64,000 nt of DNA from Mansonella perstans (lineage: Eukaryota > Nematoda > Chromadorea > Rhabditida > Onchocercidae): positions 248,001 to 312,000 of the forward strand of contig JBAMDO010000032.1 in the NCBI GenBank assembly GCA_037074765.1, in the 5' to 3' direction. The notes under the pieces were generated by a model that saw only the letters and a program-made list of their open reading frames with translations, searched no databases and was not told the DNA's origin. Below, piece by piece: positions 32,480 to 43,706 of this stretch. Position numbers and translations under genes: made by a program. Positions within the stretch are counted from its first letter, which is position 1. The number at the start of each line of letters is the position of its first letter.

Positions 32480-33715
32480 TTAAATATACTGAATCATCGA
32501 GCCACAACGATTGATGTCTATAACAGTGGGATATTGTTCTGCTGTAGTGATCAGAAAAGTCTTCAACTGAGGTTCTGATTCTCGAACTGTTCGAGTCTGC
32601 AAAGACAATTACTCTCCACTGCCAAGTTCGATTTTTTCTTGAGATGTTTCAAAATGCAAAATATTCAAAAAGATTTTGATGAATGTTAAAGCTTTCAGGA
32701 TTCTTTATTAAGAGACACTGATAGGTTTGCGTTGCTATGTTCATTCAATTGCTACAGATTCTGTGAATTCTGTGAATGTTGCTTCGTGAACGGATTGCTA
32801 ATAAATAACAGTTACCTCTGGCAAATCTCGCATCGTGTTGAACCATTTCACAAGTTTTGGATAGTTATTCGGGAAATACATAAGGAAGCAATCTTTAACG
32901 TATTGTTGAATGATATACAAGCGTTGGATGAAGGGATAGAACACGATGTCTGGTAAGCCGATTGTTGTGCCTATATTTGTAAAGTAAATATAAATTAAAA
33001 GTTAAAGAAAGGAGTGTGATCAAATTGAAATCAAAGTATTAAGAATGCTTGCAAGAGAGGGACCAGAAGCAGTTTGTAGCAATGGACAAAAAAAGGAAGA
33101 AATGAAAAGATGAAACCTGAAAAGAAAGGAGGTTGTAGTTCTTGCTCAGCCATGGAAAGTTTCAGTGCAAGATCAGTGACATTACCGGAAAACTTTCCCA
33201 AATGTGTCATTTCGTGTATTGTATTACAAATCTGTAATAAGTAGCTGTTAAAAGAGCACGAATAGAGTTGCAAAAATCAGTCGATGTACCGTTTGTAGTT
33301 GAAGTGAATCATATCGCTGTTTTGCTCTCAAAAATGGTTCTTTGGGCAGAATGTTTTTTCCTGGAAACGCATCATCCAAATATTCCAGAATCACACGCGA
33401 GTCAATCACAAACTGTAATTCTATATTTATAAATTTCATAGGAGGTGAAAAGTCAATAAGTCCCACTTAATTGTAATCACGCGATGCTTTTGGCTTAGTC
33501 TTCAAAACATGGCCAGAAGATGCAATAAAAATCATAATAAAAAATGGAATGATCTAGAAATGAAGTGGATGGATATTTGCTATTCATTTTGATATAAATG
33601 ACATTTTTGATATAAACAACAAGCCTTATCGTTATGTTGTAGAACGGGTGCTTTGAAATTGTTCAAACGAAACCAATTAGGCTCATTTTGTTCATCAACA
33701 TAAAAAATTTCAAAT
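32480..33715 (-). pseudogene. Truncated omega GST copy (exons C-G only)
   Basis: Five exons remain in frame on minus: 33715-33625, 33412-33290, 33231-33117, 32970-32816, 32596-32480. They run from FEIFYVDEQNEPNWF to a stop after SMIQYI. The first four exons, including the CPYC active site, are gone. At about 33724 the sequence jumps to material that lies about 1.1 kb further upstream in copy 4, which fuses MGYIKAALIQFISGF-type leader sequence to exon C. Without the catalytic cysteine a GST activity is not expected. Confidence 0.8.
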
Positions 33716-34129
33716 CTGTAACGGATATATAAATATAGAGTGAAATGCCTGAAATGATATTCTGCTCTTGCAAAGCCACTAATAAACTGAATTAAAGCAG
33801 CTTTGATGTAACCCATTTAAACTACTGGTTATAGATAGGTGTTGTCACGGCAGGTCGTTTTCCTTAAACTAAAAAGATGGATTTATTCTTGGGTTGAATA
33901 TTGAGTACATTAACTTTAAGGCAATCTTTGCGTGGTTTCCCGTCTGTTATGATAAGGTGCTAATTTGTTGCAAAGTAAAAGAGTTCATTGTTGTCAAAAT
34001 TAAATGACAATGTTCGAATCTATACGAATAATAACGACAAGAAAGGGATAACATACCGAGAACACTGAAGACGAAGCTGAAGAAGTGACCCAAATCAATG
34101 CCATAATCAAGGTCAACTCTCTGATTTGG

Positions 34130-34195
34130 CTTATATATGGATGTGTGTACCAATCTTAGCCAATCAGATTAAAGCAACTCAGAGGTCAGAGGTTG
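34130..34195 (-). promoter_or_regulatory. Promoter module of the truncated GST copy, DR1 kept
   Basis: On minus: AGGTCA-G-AGGTTG (34183-34195), CCAAT boxes at about 34150 and 34160, and TATATAAG (34130-34137). The DR1 has two mismatches in its second half-site. Confidence 0.45.
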
Positions 34196-34274
34196 ACAGA
34201 GATCAATAGGAAATAATTCTGAGTTCTGAGGTCACAGATATGACAATTATAAAAGGGAAGAATTCAAAGAAAAT

Positions 34275-35246
34275 GATAAACAAGCAGTCAATTAAATAAT
34301 ATTCTGAATCATCGGTGAGCTGTTTCCAACAAATGTCTTTGAATTGCTAATTGTTAAGAAGTCTTGAATTATGTCATACAACGTTATAATGCCAAATCAT
34401 CCCATAATTATCATGATATGTCCTGTCAATGCATTTAAACAGATGTAATCTAATGCATGAAATAGAGTTCCATCAAAATTCAAAAACTTTTGAATCTATT
34501 CAGTTTTACTTTTTTCAATTCACCCAGATTCACCGAGAAACAGATGTAAATGTTTCCCACAACTTGAAGTAAAGCAATCTTTGAGTTGTCTAATTGTATA
34601 CTTGACCATTTTAATTGAAGCATTGTTTTTATCTCACTTAACTTCTGTGTTGTTTCAAAATACTTCTGTTACAGCCATTTCTTCTATCAAATCTCTAAAA
34701 CAACGTCACTTCTCACGCAAATCGTTTTTCAGGAAAATATTATAGAATAATAATAAATGAAATCAAGCATCGCGTCGCGTAGTCCTTTTCACAGAGTGAA
34801 GTTGCTCGTCTGATTTGTGCTTCCAAATGAATTCATCATATTCAGATGATTGGACTCTTCGCGGAATGCATTTTTAAAATATGCTTAAGCAATTTCAATT
34901 TTTACAATACTGGTCAATAGGATCGCTGAGACAACTGCTCAAATCTGTGCATTCTAAATTCTCTCATTATCATTTTACATTTTGCAATATTTTATATATG
35001 TAAGTGCGTATTGTAATTTGTAAAATGGTAATGATAAACTAATAAAACGTTTGATTGACAACTGTTGATTATAACTTTAATAAAATTGAATCAGCGAAAC
35101 GAAAGACAAAAAATAAAAGCATGGATAAGGCTGAAGCCAAAATAAATTAAAAATGATTATTTGGAAGAAATTGAATTGTGACTAGTAAATTGAGAGGCGG
35201 CATTTGGAGCCATCCGCCATCTGCAGTGTTCTCAATTTTCATCCGA
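34275..35246 (+). repeat. Segment S1a, direct duplicate of 42185-43150
   Basis: About 0.95 kb is almost identical to S1b, including CATCGCGTCGCGTAGTCC and AGAGGCGGCATTTGGAGC. It includes no gene that I recognise. It ends exactly where the plus-oriented block starting GGGAAAATTAATAGG begins. Confidence 0.9.
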
Positions 35247-35249
35247 TGG

Positions 35250-37494
35250 GAAAATTAATAGGTGGATATGATATAATTACTACATAGAGTTTCCTATATG
35301 AATAAATAGCAAATTATAAAAAAAATAACTGAAGTATATGTGGACGACATGGCCCACACTTGATCAAATGATTTTATAACATAATTTGTAATAAACTTTT
35401 ATCAAACTCTTTTGTTCCTGTTAAGTGACAAAGGGCACTTCGTCGTCTTCTTCTTTTAACCTACACAAAAAAATGAAATTTTCACGAAATCATAATGCCA
35501 GTTGAATTTATTTGATGATTTCAGTGCTGCATTCTGGTTTGATCACAAAAATAATGTCTACGGCAATAAAATGCACCTTTCATCGAAAGTGAAACTAGAA
35601 AAACGTTAATCGAAAAGAGGCATAATTCAATGGTACTTCTTTTCAATTCAAGAAATGACCTTTTTTGCATTTCTTTCCCCGATCGCTTAAGTGATATGAT
35701 TGGTATAGATTGAAAAGCAATCATTACCAAGCAGTCAAAATTGCGAAGAATGGATTTAAAAAGCAGGCGGCACTTCCATTTGCAACATTCTTTTCAATGG
35801 TTCGAAGAGTTCGCTCTTCCGTGAACCAAAATCATATATATGAACATCCGTTAAATATCAGGTCTGAGCATCTCATATCTCACACTATCACATTCCCATG
35901 ATATACTCTCCCTCATTTTTTTGGAAAATTGCAATATCTTTTGTAAGTATTGTAACAAATTAATGAAATTAAAGGCTTCCCGAGAATTTCCCGCAATCAT
36001 TCATACTGCATATATACTGCATTCTAATTATTATCACAGCGCAGACGTGTATTAACCTGAAGTATTAACCATAATCAAAAATGAGTGACATGAAGTCTAA
36101 AGAATAATTTTTTTTGAAGGTGGATAACTGTTTTTCACGTTGTTTCAGCTGCTTATAAAAATAATCCAGGTAAGATTTTAAAGATTATTAAGATTGATCA
36201 TAAGACAAATGACATACCATTCAAACGACTTTAGCATGGCAAAAGATTTTCATAGAATGACAATATTTTTTTCAAACTTACTAACAACAGCGACGTAAGA
36301 AATCTGTTGAAAAAAACCGAAATATTGTGTTAGCATTATCTCATACAAAAATTAAAAGTTGTTTAGTTCAAATAGCAATTAGCAGTTCAAAAGCATTTGT
36401 TGGAAATAACTTATCGATGATTCGGGATATTATCTTTAATTGACTGCTTGAATTCTTTCCTTTTATAATTGTCATATCTGTGACCTCAGAACTCAGAATT
36501 ATTTCCTATTGATCTCTGTTGATCTCTGACCTCCAAGTTGTTTTAATCTGATTGTCTAAGATTGGTACACACATCCATATATAAGCCAAATCAGAGAGTT
36601 GACCTTGATTATGGCATTGATTTGGGTCACTTCTTCAGCTTCGTCTGCAATCTTCTCGTCATGTTATCCCTTTCTTGTCGTTATTATGCATCTATATTTG
36701 AACATCGTCGCTTAATTTTCAATAATAAACTCTTTACTTTGCAACAAATTATCACCTTATCATAACAGACGGGAAACCACGCAAAGACTCCTTAAAGTTA
36801 ATGTACTAAAGTTAATGTACTCAATATTCTACCCAAGAATAAATCCATCTTTTTAGTTTAAGGAAAACGACCTGCCATGACAACATCTGATATATTACCT
36901 ATCTATAACCAGTAATTTAAATGGGTTACATCAAAGCTGCTTTAGTTCAGTTTATTAGTGGCTTTGCTAGAGCAGAATATCATTTCAGGCATTTCACTCT
37001 ACATTTTGTTCTATCGCTTTCTTTTTCAAACTGATTAGTGCTTCCTATTTCAAAAATAATACAAAGTAAAAACCGCCATTCTGCTAGGATCGCAATTGTC
37101 TTATGCGTTTGTAGTCTATTGTTAGCAAAATTTTATTACAAACAGTTCAATTGCAGAATATAACACTAACAATAAGTATTGTTTCAACTTTACTGCTGAC
37201 AACAAGCATCATCATTCGACAATGTTTAATCAGTTATTGACATGGCAAGTGAAATATGAGCGCATTGTTTAAATTCAATTGCATTCCAATAAATGACAAA
37301 TAATTTAATTTGCAGAAGGAGTATTGCAGCTTTCATACGTGTAAATGATATTAATGATAGACTAGAAATAACAAAAGAGTATTTGAATATTTTTGACACA
37401 TTTCTGTTAAATTAACTTAAATTCCATAATGTCCACGAAATTTTCATTAGTGTTGACTAAGATCAATTGCTTTGAGTTATGACATCATCATTGA
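35250..37494 (+). repeat. GST array block 4, direct copy of 19345-21630
   Basis: Near-identical to the first 2.3 kb of block 1, including promoter, exon 1 and microexon 2 of the GST unit. Homology stops within ATGACATCATCATTGA, where foreign BED-finger sequence starts. Confidence 0.88.
36520..36585 (+). promoter_or_regulatory. Degenerate promoter module of GST copy 3
   Basis: TGATCT-C-TGACCT (36520-36532) is a weakened DR1, the inverted CCAAT is changed to ATTGT, and TATATAAG (36578-36585) is intact. It faces a GST copy that has lost its exons, so relaxed constraint is expected. Confidence 0.4.
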
Positions 37495-38237
37495 ATTTTT
37501 CCCGGTTATCTGACGGTAACGTACATTGCACCCGTTGCGGAAAGATTCTGAAACGAAAGGATAGCTCACCGAAAACGATGTGGGGTCATTTGCGGGCTAT
37601 ACATTTCAAAGGTGAAGACTGGACTGTCTTACAACAAGCTCTTCGAGATCGCAATCGACCTGAGATGAATCGGATAGAGATGCAGTGTGTAGATGAATTG
37701 GATTCGAATGGGATTATCACAGCTCAGAATTGGCTTGAGCAATTTTTGGTGTGCATACATTAGGTGGTCTAACTTGCAACATCAACAACTTGAAACATTG
37801 TCATAAACCCGTAATGACCAAGTTTATCCTCAAGATTAATTGATTTAAAAAAAAAAAAAAAAAAAAATAGAAGAAAAAAAATTACATTAATTTGTCAAAC
37901 ATTAATATGCTAAAAATTAATATGTTAAATGCTCACGATGCGAGACACGCCAGAGGCAACTGTTATTTATTAGCTATCCGTTCACGAAGCAACATTCACA
38001 GAATTCACAGAATCTGTAGCAATTGAATGAACATAGCAACGTAAACCTATCAGTGTCTCTTAATAAAGAATCCTGGAAACTTTAACATTCATCAAAATCT
38101 CTTTGAACATTCTGCATTTTGAAACATCTCAAAAAAAAATCGAACTTGTGGAGAGTAATTGTCTTTGTTTGCAGACCCGAACAGTTCGAGAATCAGAACC
38201 TCAGTTAAAGGCTCTTCTGATGACTACAGCAAAATAG
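37222..38237 (+). pseudogene. Gutted omega GST copy 3
   Basis: Exon 1 (37222-37244, GC donor GCAAGTG) and the 11-nt exon 2 (37330-37340) remain. The next exons are absent, replaced by the BED-finger insert. Homology resumes at about 37937 in the last bases of the penultimate exon (CACGATGCGAGA), whose donor is now GCAACTG in place of GTAACTG. The last exon (from 38175) then hits an in-frame TAG at 38235-38237 after MTTAK. It cannot encode a GST. Confidence 0.8.
37479..37763 (+). pseudogene. BED-type zinc-finger fragment, probable retroposed cDNA piece
   Basis: The frame encodes 94 aa with a single finger, CTRCGKILKRKDSSPKTMWG followed by HLRAIH. This has the C-x2-C-xn-H-x3-5-H pattern of BED fingers found in hAT transposase-derived and chromatin proteins. 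The first few codons (ATGACATCATCATTG) come from the GST intron, so the ATG is borrowed. After the stop, 85 nt lead to an A23-type tail at 37847-37868. An intronless body with a 3' poly(A) suggests a reverse-transcribed mRNA fragment captured at a break. Whether the chimeric ORF is expressed is unknown. Confidence 0.6.
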
Positions 38238-38560
38238 TAACCCATTGTTATGGACATCAATCGTTGTGGCCCTCGAACTCAACTCAGCCCTTCAATGTTG
38301 TAAGAGCACCAACCACACTTGCATATCACATTCAGAAAACAGTGAAAGAAGGCTATCTTATATTTTCTTTGAATTAATATGAATAATGTTATGCCGAACC
38401 TATCTTCTCTTCTTTACTTCTTAAATATTTTAATATCACAAGGCATTGCAGCAAATTGCCATCAAAATCACCAATATAAGGTCAATAAATAAAATCGAAT
38501 TCGATGACTGCGTGCCTTTTGTCTTTGTTTACAACGAAGCGTACTTATGCCAAACTCCAA
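37937..38560 (+). repeat. Resumed GST 3' end and flank of copy 3
   Basis: This is colinear with about 23130-23740 of block 1 (end of penultimate exon, intron, last exon, 3' flank). It stops at about 38570, where sequence switches to the reverse complement of GST intron DNA. Confidence 0.8.
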
Positions 38561-39075
38561 AACAAAACAGTGTAATGATAATGTCATAGCTCAAAGCAAT
38601 TGATCATTGTCAATACTAATGAAAATTTCGCGGACAATATGGAATTTAAGTTAATTTGATAGAAATGTATCAAGAATATTCAAATACTCTTTTGTTATTT
38701 CTAGTCTATCATTAATATCATTTACACGTATGAAAGCTGCAATACTTCTGAAAATTCAATTGTTTCTGTAAAACTACTGGTTATAGATAGGTAATACATC
38801 AGATGTTGTCACGGCAGATCGTTTTCCTTGAACTAAAAAGATGGATTTTTCTTGGGTTGAATATTGAGTACATTAACTTTAAGACAATCTTTGCGTGGTT
38901 TCCCGTCTGTTATGATAAGGTGCTAATTTGTTGCAAAGTAAAAGAGTTTATTGTTGTCAAAATTAAATGACGATGTTCAAATCTATACGAATAATAACAT
39001 GACGAGAAGATTGCAGACGAAGCTGAAGAAGTGACCCAAATCAATGCCATAATCAAGGTCAACTCTCTGATTTGG

Positions 39076-39141
39076 CTTATATATGGATGTGTGTACTAAT
39101 CTTAGCCAATCAGATTAAAACAACTCATAGGTCAGAGGTCG
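39076..39141 (-). promoter_or_regulatory. Orphan GST promoter module with DR1
   Basis: AGGTCA-G-AGGTCG (39129-39141), CCAAT (about 39106) and TATATAAG (39076-39083) on minus. It lies directly downstream of copy 4's stop codon and faces only fragments, so it is a duplication by-product. Confidence 0.45.
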
Positions 39142-39232
39142 ACAGAGAACAATTGGAAATAATTCTGAGTTCTAAGGTCACAGATATGACAATTATAAAA
39201 GGAAACAATTCAGAAAAATGATAAACAAGCAG

Positions 39233-41401
39233 TCAATCTAATATGAATATCGGTACGCTATCTTTAATAAATTCCATTGAATTGTAAATTTGAGAGCCAC
39301 AACGATTGGTGTTCATAACAGTGGGATATTGTTGTGCTGTAGTGATCATAACAGTCTTCAACTGAGGTTCCGATTCTCGAACTATTTGAGTCTGCAAAGA
39401 AAGACAATTACTCTCCACTGCCAAGTTCGATTTTTTCTTGAGATGTTTCAAAATGCAAAATATTCAAAGAGATTTTGATGAATGTTAAAGTTTTCAGGAT
39501 TCTTTATTAAGAGACACTGATAGGTTTGCGTTGCTATGTTCATTCAATTGCTACAGATTCTGTGAATTGTTGCTTCGTGAACGGATAGCTAATAAATAAC
39601 AGTTACCTCTGGCAAATCTCGCATCCTGTTGAACCATTTCACAAGTTTTGGATAGTTATTCGGGAAATACATAAGGAAGCAATCTTTAACGTATTGTTGA
39701 ATGACATACAAGCGTTGGATGAACGGATAGAACACGATATCTGGTAAGCCAATTGTTGTGCCTATATTTATAAAGTAAATATAAATTAAAAGTTAAAGAA
39801 AGGAGTGTGATCAAATTGAAATCGAAGGATTAAGGAGGCTTGCAAGAGAGGGACCAGAAGCAGTTTGTAGCAATGGACAAAAAAAGGAAGAAATAAAAAG
39901 ATGAAACCTGAAAAGAAAGGAGATTGTAGTTCTTGCTCAGCCATGGAAAGTTTCAGTGCAAGATCAGTGACATTGCCGGAAAACTTTCCCAAATGTGTCA
40001 TTTCGTGTATTGTATTACAAATCTGTAATAAATAGCTGTTAAAAGAGCACGAATAGATGCAAATAGAGTTGTAAAAATCAGTCGATGTACCGTTTGTAGT
40101 TGAAGTGAATCATATCGCTGTTTTGCTCTCAAATATGGTTCTTTGGGAAGAATGCTTTTTTCTGGAAACGCATCATCCAAATATTCCAGAATCACACGCG
40201 AGTCAACCACAAACTGCAATTCTATATTTATAAATTTCATAGGAGGTGAAAAGTCAGTAAGTCCCACTTAATTGTGATCACGCAATGCTTTTGGCTTAGT
40301 CTTCAAAACATGGCCAGAAAATGCAATAAAAATCATAATAAAAAGTGGAATGATCTAGAAATGAAGTGGATGGATATTTGCTATTCATTTTGATATAAAT
40401 GACATTTTTGATATAAACAACAAGCCTTATCGTTATGTTGCAGAACTGGTGCTTTGAAATTGTTCAAACGAAACCAATTAGGCTCATTTTGTTCATCAAC
40501 ATAAAAAATTTCAAATCTGTAACGGACATTAACAATGAATTGACATTAACAAATAAATAATGTTGATAAATTGCTTTGATATACTAAAATTTCAAGAGAC
40601 TAACTGGATGCCTTTCTTGAGCGCAGCGATGATAACTCTGTGACAGTATGGACATGTTCGCAATGCATAAATGCGAACGATATTCTTCGGTTCACCTGTA
40701 TTCAAACAATAATTTTACATGCTTTTACTTTCTATTAAAATATATCGATGTTTTCTCATACAAACATGGGAGATGCTGAATGCATTGCCATAATGCCACA
40801 ATGAGTGATGAGATGGATCTTTCTCGGTATATCGTAGCATCAGATAATACTAATATATAAAAGAGATATACTGTAGGATAGTTGCAACAAACATGATATT
40901 TTGTTATTTGCTTACTGTAAGGAAATTATAAAATGTAAAGAGAAAAATCTAACCTTGTAGAAAAACTGTTGGAACAAATCTTGCTGGATTTTGGAACACA
41001 TCCCTTATTACAAATTGATGCGAAAGTGAGAAATTGGTTGCTGAGAGAAACAAGATCCTAAAAGTATCGATTCACTACATCTCTCATCAATATAAGATAC
41101 GAATTGTTTAAAAAAGGCTCCAAAAAGCTTCAATTATAATGTCATAGCTCAAAGCAATTGATCTTAGTCAAACTAATGAAAATTTCGTGGACATTATGGA
41201 ATTTAAGTTAATTTGGTAGAAATGTGTCAAAAATATTCAAATACTGTTTTGTTATTTCTAGTCTATCATTAATATCATTTACACGTATGAAAGCTGCAAT
41301 ACTCCTTCTGGAAATTAAATTATTTGTCATTTATTGGAATGCAATTGAATTTAAACAATGCGCTCATATTTCACTTACCATGTCAATAACTGCTTAAACA
41401 T
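39233..41401 (-). CDS. Omega-class glutathione transferase-like gene, copy 4 (intact)
   Basis: Best-preserved member. Exons on minus: 41401-41379, 41293-41283, cassette 41040-40954, 40695-40605, 40516-40426, 40213-40091, 40022-39908, 39761-39607, 39391-39233. All join in phase for 284 aa, beginning MFKQLLTCFHTS. The active-site segment is LRTCPYCHRVIIAALKKGI (Cys55 and Cys58). The GSTO-like C-terminal domain includes EYLDDAFPEKSILPKEPYLR and GLPDIMFYPFIQRL. All donors are GT except the intron after 40426, which begins GCTTGT. Reading exactly AAG|GC...CAG|TTT gives a gapless fit to nematode GSTO (HGDK-FVNDSRVILEYLDDAFP position). The 11-nt second exon and the N-terminal start are inferred from splice signals only. 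The tail (NSMEFIKDSVPIFIL) is shared with copy 2. Confidence 0.75.
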
Positions 41402-42031
41402 TGTGAATGATGATGCTTGCTATTAGCAGTAAAGTTGAAACAATCGCTTAATGTTAGCGTGATATTCTGCAATTGAACTGTTTGTAATAAAATTTTGCTA
41501 GCAATAGACTACAAACGCATAAGACAATTGCGATCCTAGCAGAATGGCGGTTTTCACTTTGTATCATTTTTGAAATAGGAAGCACTAATCAGTTTGAAAA
41601 AGAAAGCGATAGAACAAAATATAGAGTAAAATGCCTGAAATGATATTCTGCTCTAGCAAAGCCACTAATAAACTGAATTAAAGCAGCTTTGATGTAACCC
41701 ATTTAAATTACTGGTTATAGATAGGTAATACATCAGATGTTGTCACGGCAGGTTATTTTCCTTAAACTAAAAAGATGGATTTATTCTTGGGTTGAATATT
41801 GAGTACATTAACTTTAAGGCAATCTTTGCGTGGTTTCCCGTCTGTTATGATAAGGTGCTAATTTGTTGCAAAGTAAAAGGGTTTATTGTTGTCAAAATTA
41901 AATGACGATGCTCAAATCTATACGAATAATAACGACAAGAAAGGGATAACAGGACGAGAAGATTGCAGACGAAGCTGAAGAAGTGACCCAAATCAATGCC
42001 ATAATCAAGGTCAACTCTCTGATTTCCTACG

Positions 42032-42096
42032 CTTATATACGGATGTGTGTCCAATCTTAGCCAATCAGATTAAAACAACTCAGAGGTCAGAGGTCG
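42032..42096 (-). promoter_or_regulatory. Promoter module of GST copy 4: DR1, CCAAT, TATA
   Basis: On minus: AGGTCA-G-AGGTCG (42084-42096), two CCAAT boxes (42051 and 42061) and TATATAAG (42032-42039). The TATA lies about 630 nt upstream of the copy 4 ATG, as in copy 1. Confidence 0.5.
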
Positions 42097-42184
42097 ACAG
42101 AGATCAATAGGAAATAATTCTGAGTTCTGAGGTCACAGATATGACAATTATAAAAGGGAAGAATTCAGAGAAAATGATAAACAA

Positions 42185-43150
42185 GCAATCAATTAAATAA
42201 TATTCCGAATCATCGGTGAGCTGTTTCCAACAAATATCTTTGAATTGCTAATTGTTAAGAAGTCTTGAATTATGTCATACAACGTTATAATGCCACTGTC
42301 AATGCATTTAAACAGATGTAATCTAATGTATGAAATAGAGTTCCATCAAAATTCAAAAACTTTTGTTTTACTTCAGTTTTACTTTTTCAATTCACCCAGA
42401 TTCACCCAGAAATTCAGTTTTACTTTTTTCAATTCACCCAGAAACAGATGTAAATGTTTCCCACAACTTGAAGTAAAGCAATCTTTGAGTTGTCTAATTG
42501 TATACTTGACCATTTTAATTGAAACATTGTTTTTATCTCACTTAACCTCTGTGTTGTTTCAAAATACTTCTGTTACAGCCATTTCTTCTATCAAATCTCT
42601 AAAACAACGTCACTTCTCACGCAAATCGTTTTTCAGGAAAATATTATAGAATAATAATAAATGAAATCAAGCATCGCGTCGCGTAGTCCTTTTCACAGAG
42701 TGAAGTTGCTCGTCTGATTTGTGCTTCCAAATGAATTCATCATATTCAGATGATTGGACTCTTCGCGGAATGCATTTTTAAAATATGCTTAAGCAATTTC
42801 AATTTTTACAATACTGGTCAATAGGATCGCTGAGACAACTGCTCAAATCTGTGCATTCTAAATTCTCTCATTATCATTTTACATTTTGCAATATTTTATA
42901 TATGTAAGTGCGTATTGTAATTTGTAAAATGGTAATGATAAACTAATAAAACGTTTGATTGACAACTGTTGATTATAATTTAATAAAATTGAATCAGCGA
43001 AACGAAAGACAAAAAATAAAAGCATGGATAAGGCTGAAGCCAAAATAAATTAAAAATGATTATTTGGAAGAAATTGAATTGTGACTAGTAAATTGAGAGG
43101 CGGCATTTGGAGCCATCCGCCATCTGCAGTGTTCTCAATTCTCATCCGAC
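42185..43150 (+). repeat. Segment S1b, direct duplicate of 34275-35246
   Basis: Near-identical to S1a apart from small indels near 42290 and 42360-42430. To its right the sequence becomes unique, so this marks the right edge of the array. Confidence 0.9.
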
Positions 43151-43706
43151 ACTAAGCGCATTTTGTTATCCCGTCTTTTTTTCTATCTTGGTCTTCTTAT
43201 TTATCAATTTTTAGATCAGTATAAAATTCATTGGTATGAAATCACATTCCATCTATAATATCTGAGTATGTTAAATAAAATGTCCAGGAATCTTCAACCC
43301 AATGTTTAATAAGCATTATTGCTTGCCTAGTGAACTGGATGATTGCAACTGCGTAATTTGACCCTACGTAGAATCTTTACAATATACCGCAAAACTGCAT
43401 GTTCTGTGAAAACTATAATTTACGTCAAATATTGTATGTATGGCGTCTAGAAACCATTTGACATCGTCAAAATGTGAAAAAAGTTCATTTTTGGAAATGT
43501 GGTAGTGTGATATTCTATTGGCTACAACATGGTTAACTGTCTTTAATTAGGATAGATAAAACTGAAGAGATGAGATATAGATCGATTAGATAAGACACTT
43601 TGGTGAGATTTGTTGGACCAACTATCTATTGTTGATGATACTGATAAGTTATCAGTGTGAAAAATTCCGTGAATGTTTGTGTCAGTAAATAAGTTTGCAG
43701 GGAAGG
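43151..43706. other. Unique spacer upstream of the K2P channel gene
   Basis: No coding sequence seen. AAGTTTGCAG at 43691-43700 is an acceptor 6 nt before the channel ATG and is probably a spliced-leader site or the end of a 5' UTR intron. Confidence 0.5.

Larger units (their letters stand above)
38575..42184 (-). repeat. GST array block 5 (minus orientation)
   Basis: It starts with a fragment of GST leader/intron DNA and a promoter module (38575-39230). It then carries the complete copy 4 and its promoter. Opposed to block 4, it forms a long inverted repeat around the BED insert. Confidence 0.85.

Noticed and set aside
37820..37936. A-rich stretch considered as an LTR or LINE 3' end
   Set aside because: No target-site duplication, terminal repeat or reverse-transcriptase coding was seen; a captured poly(A) cDNA piece explains it better.
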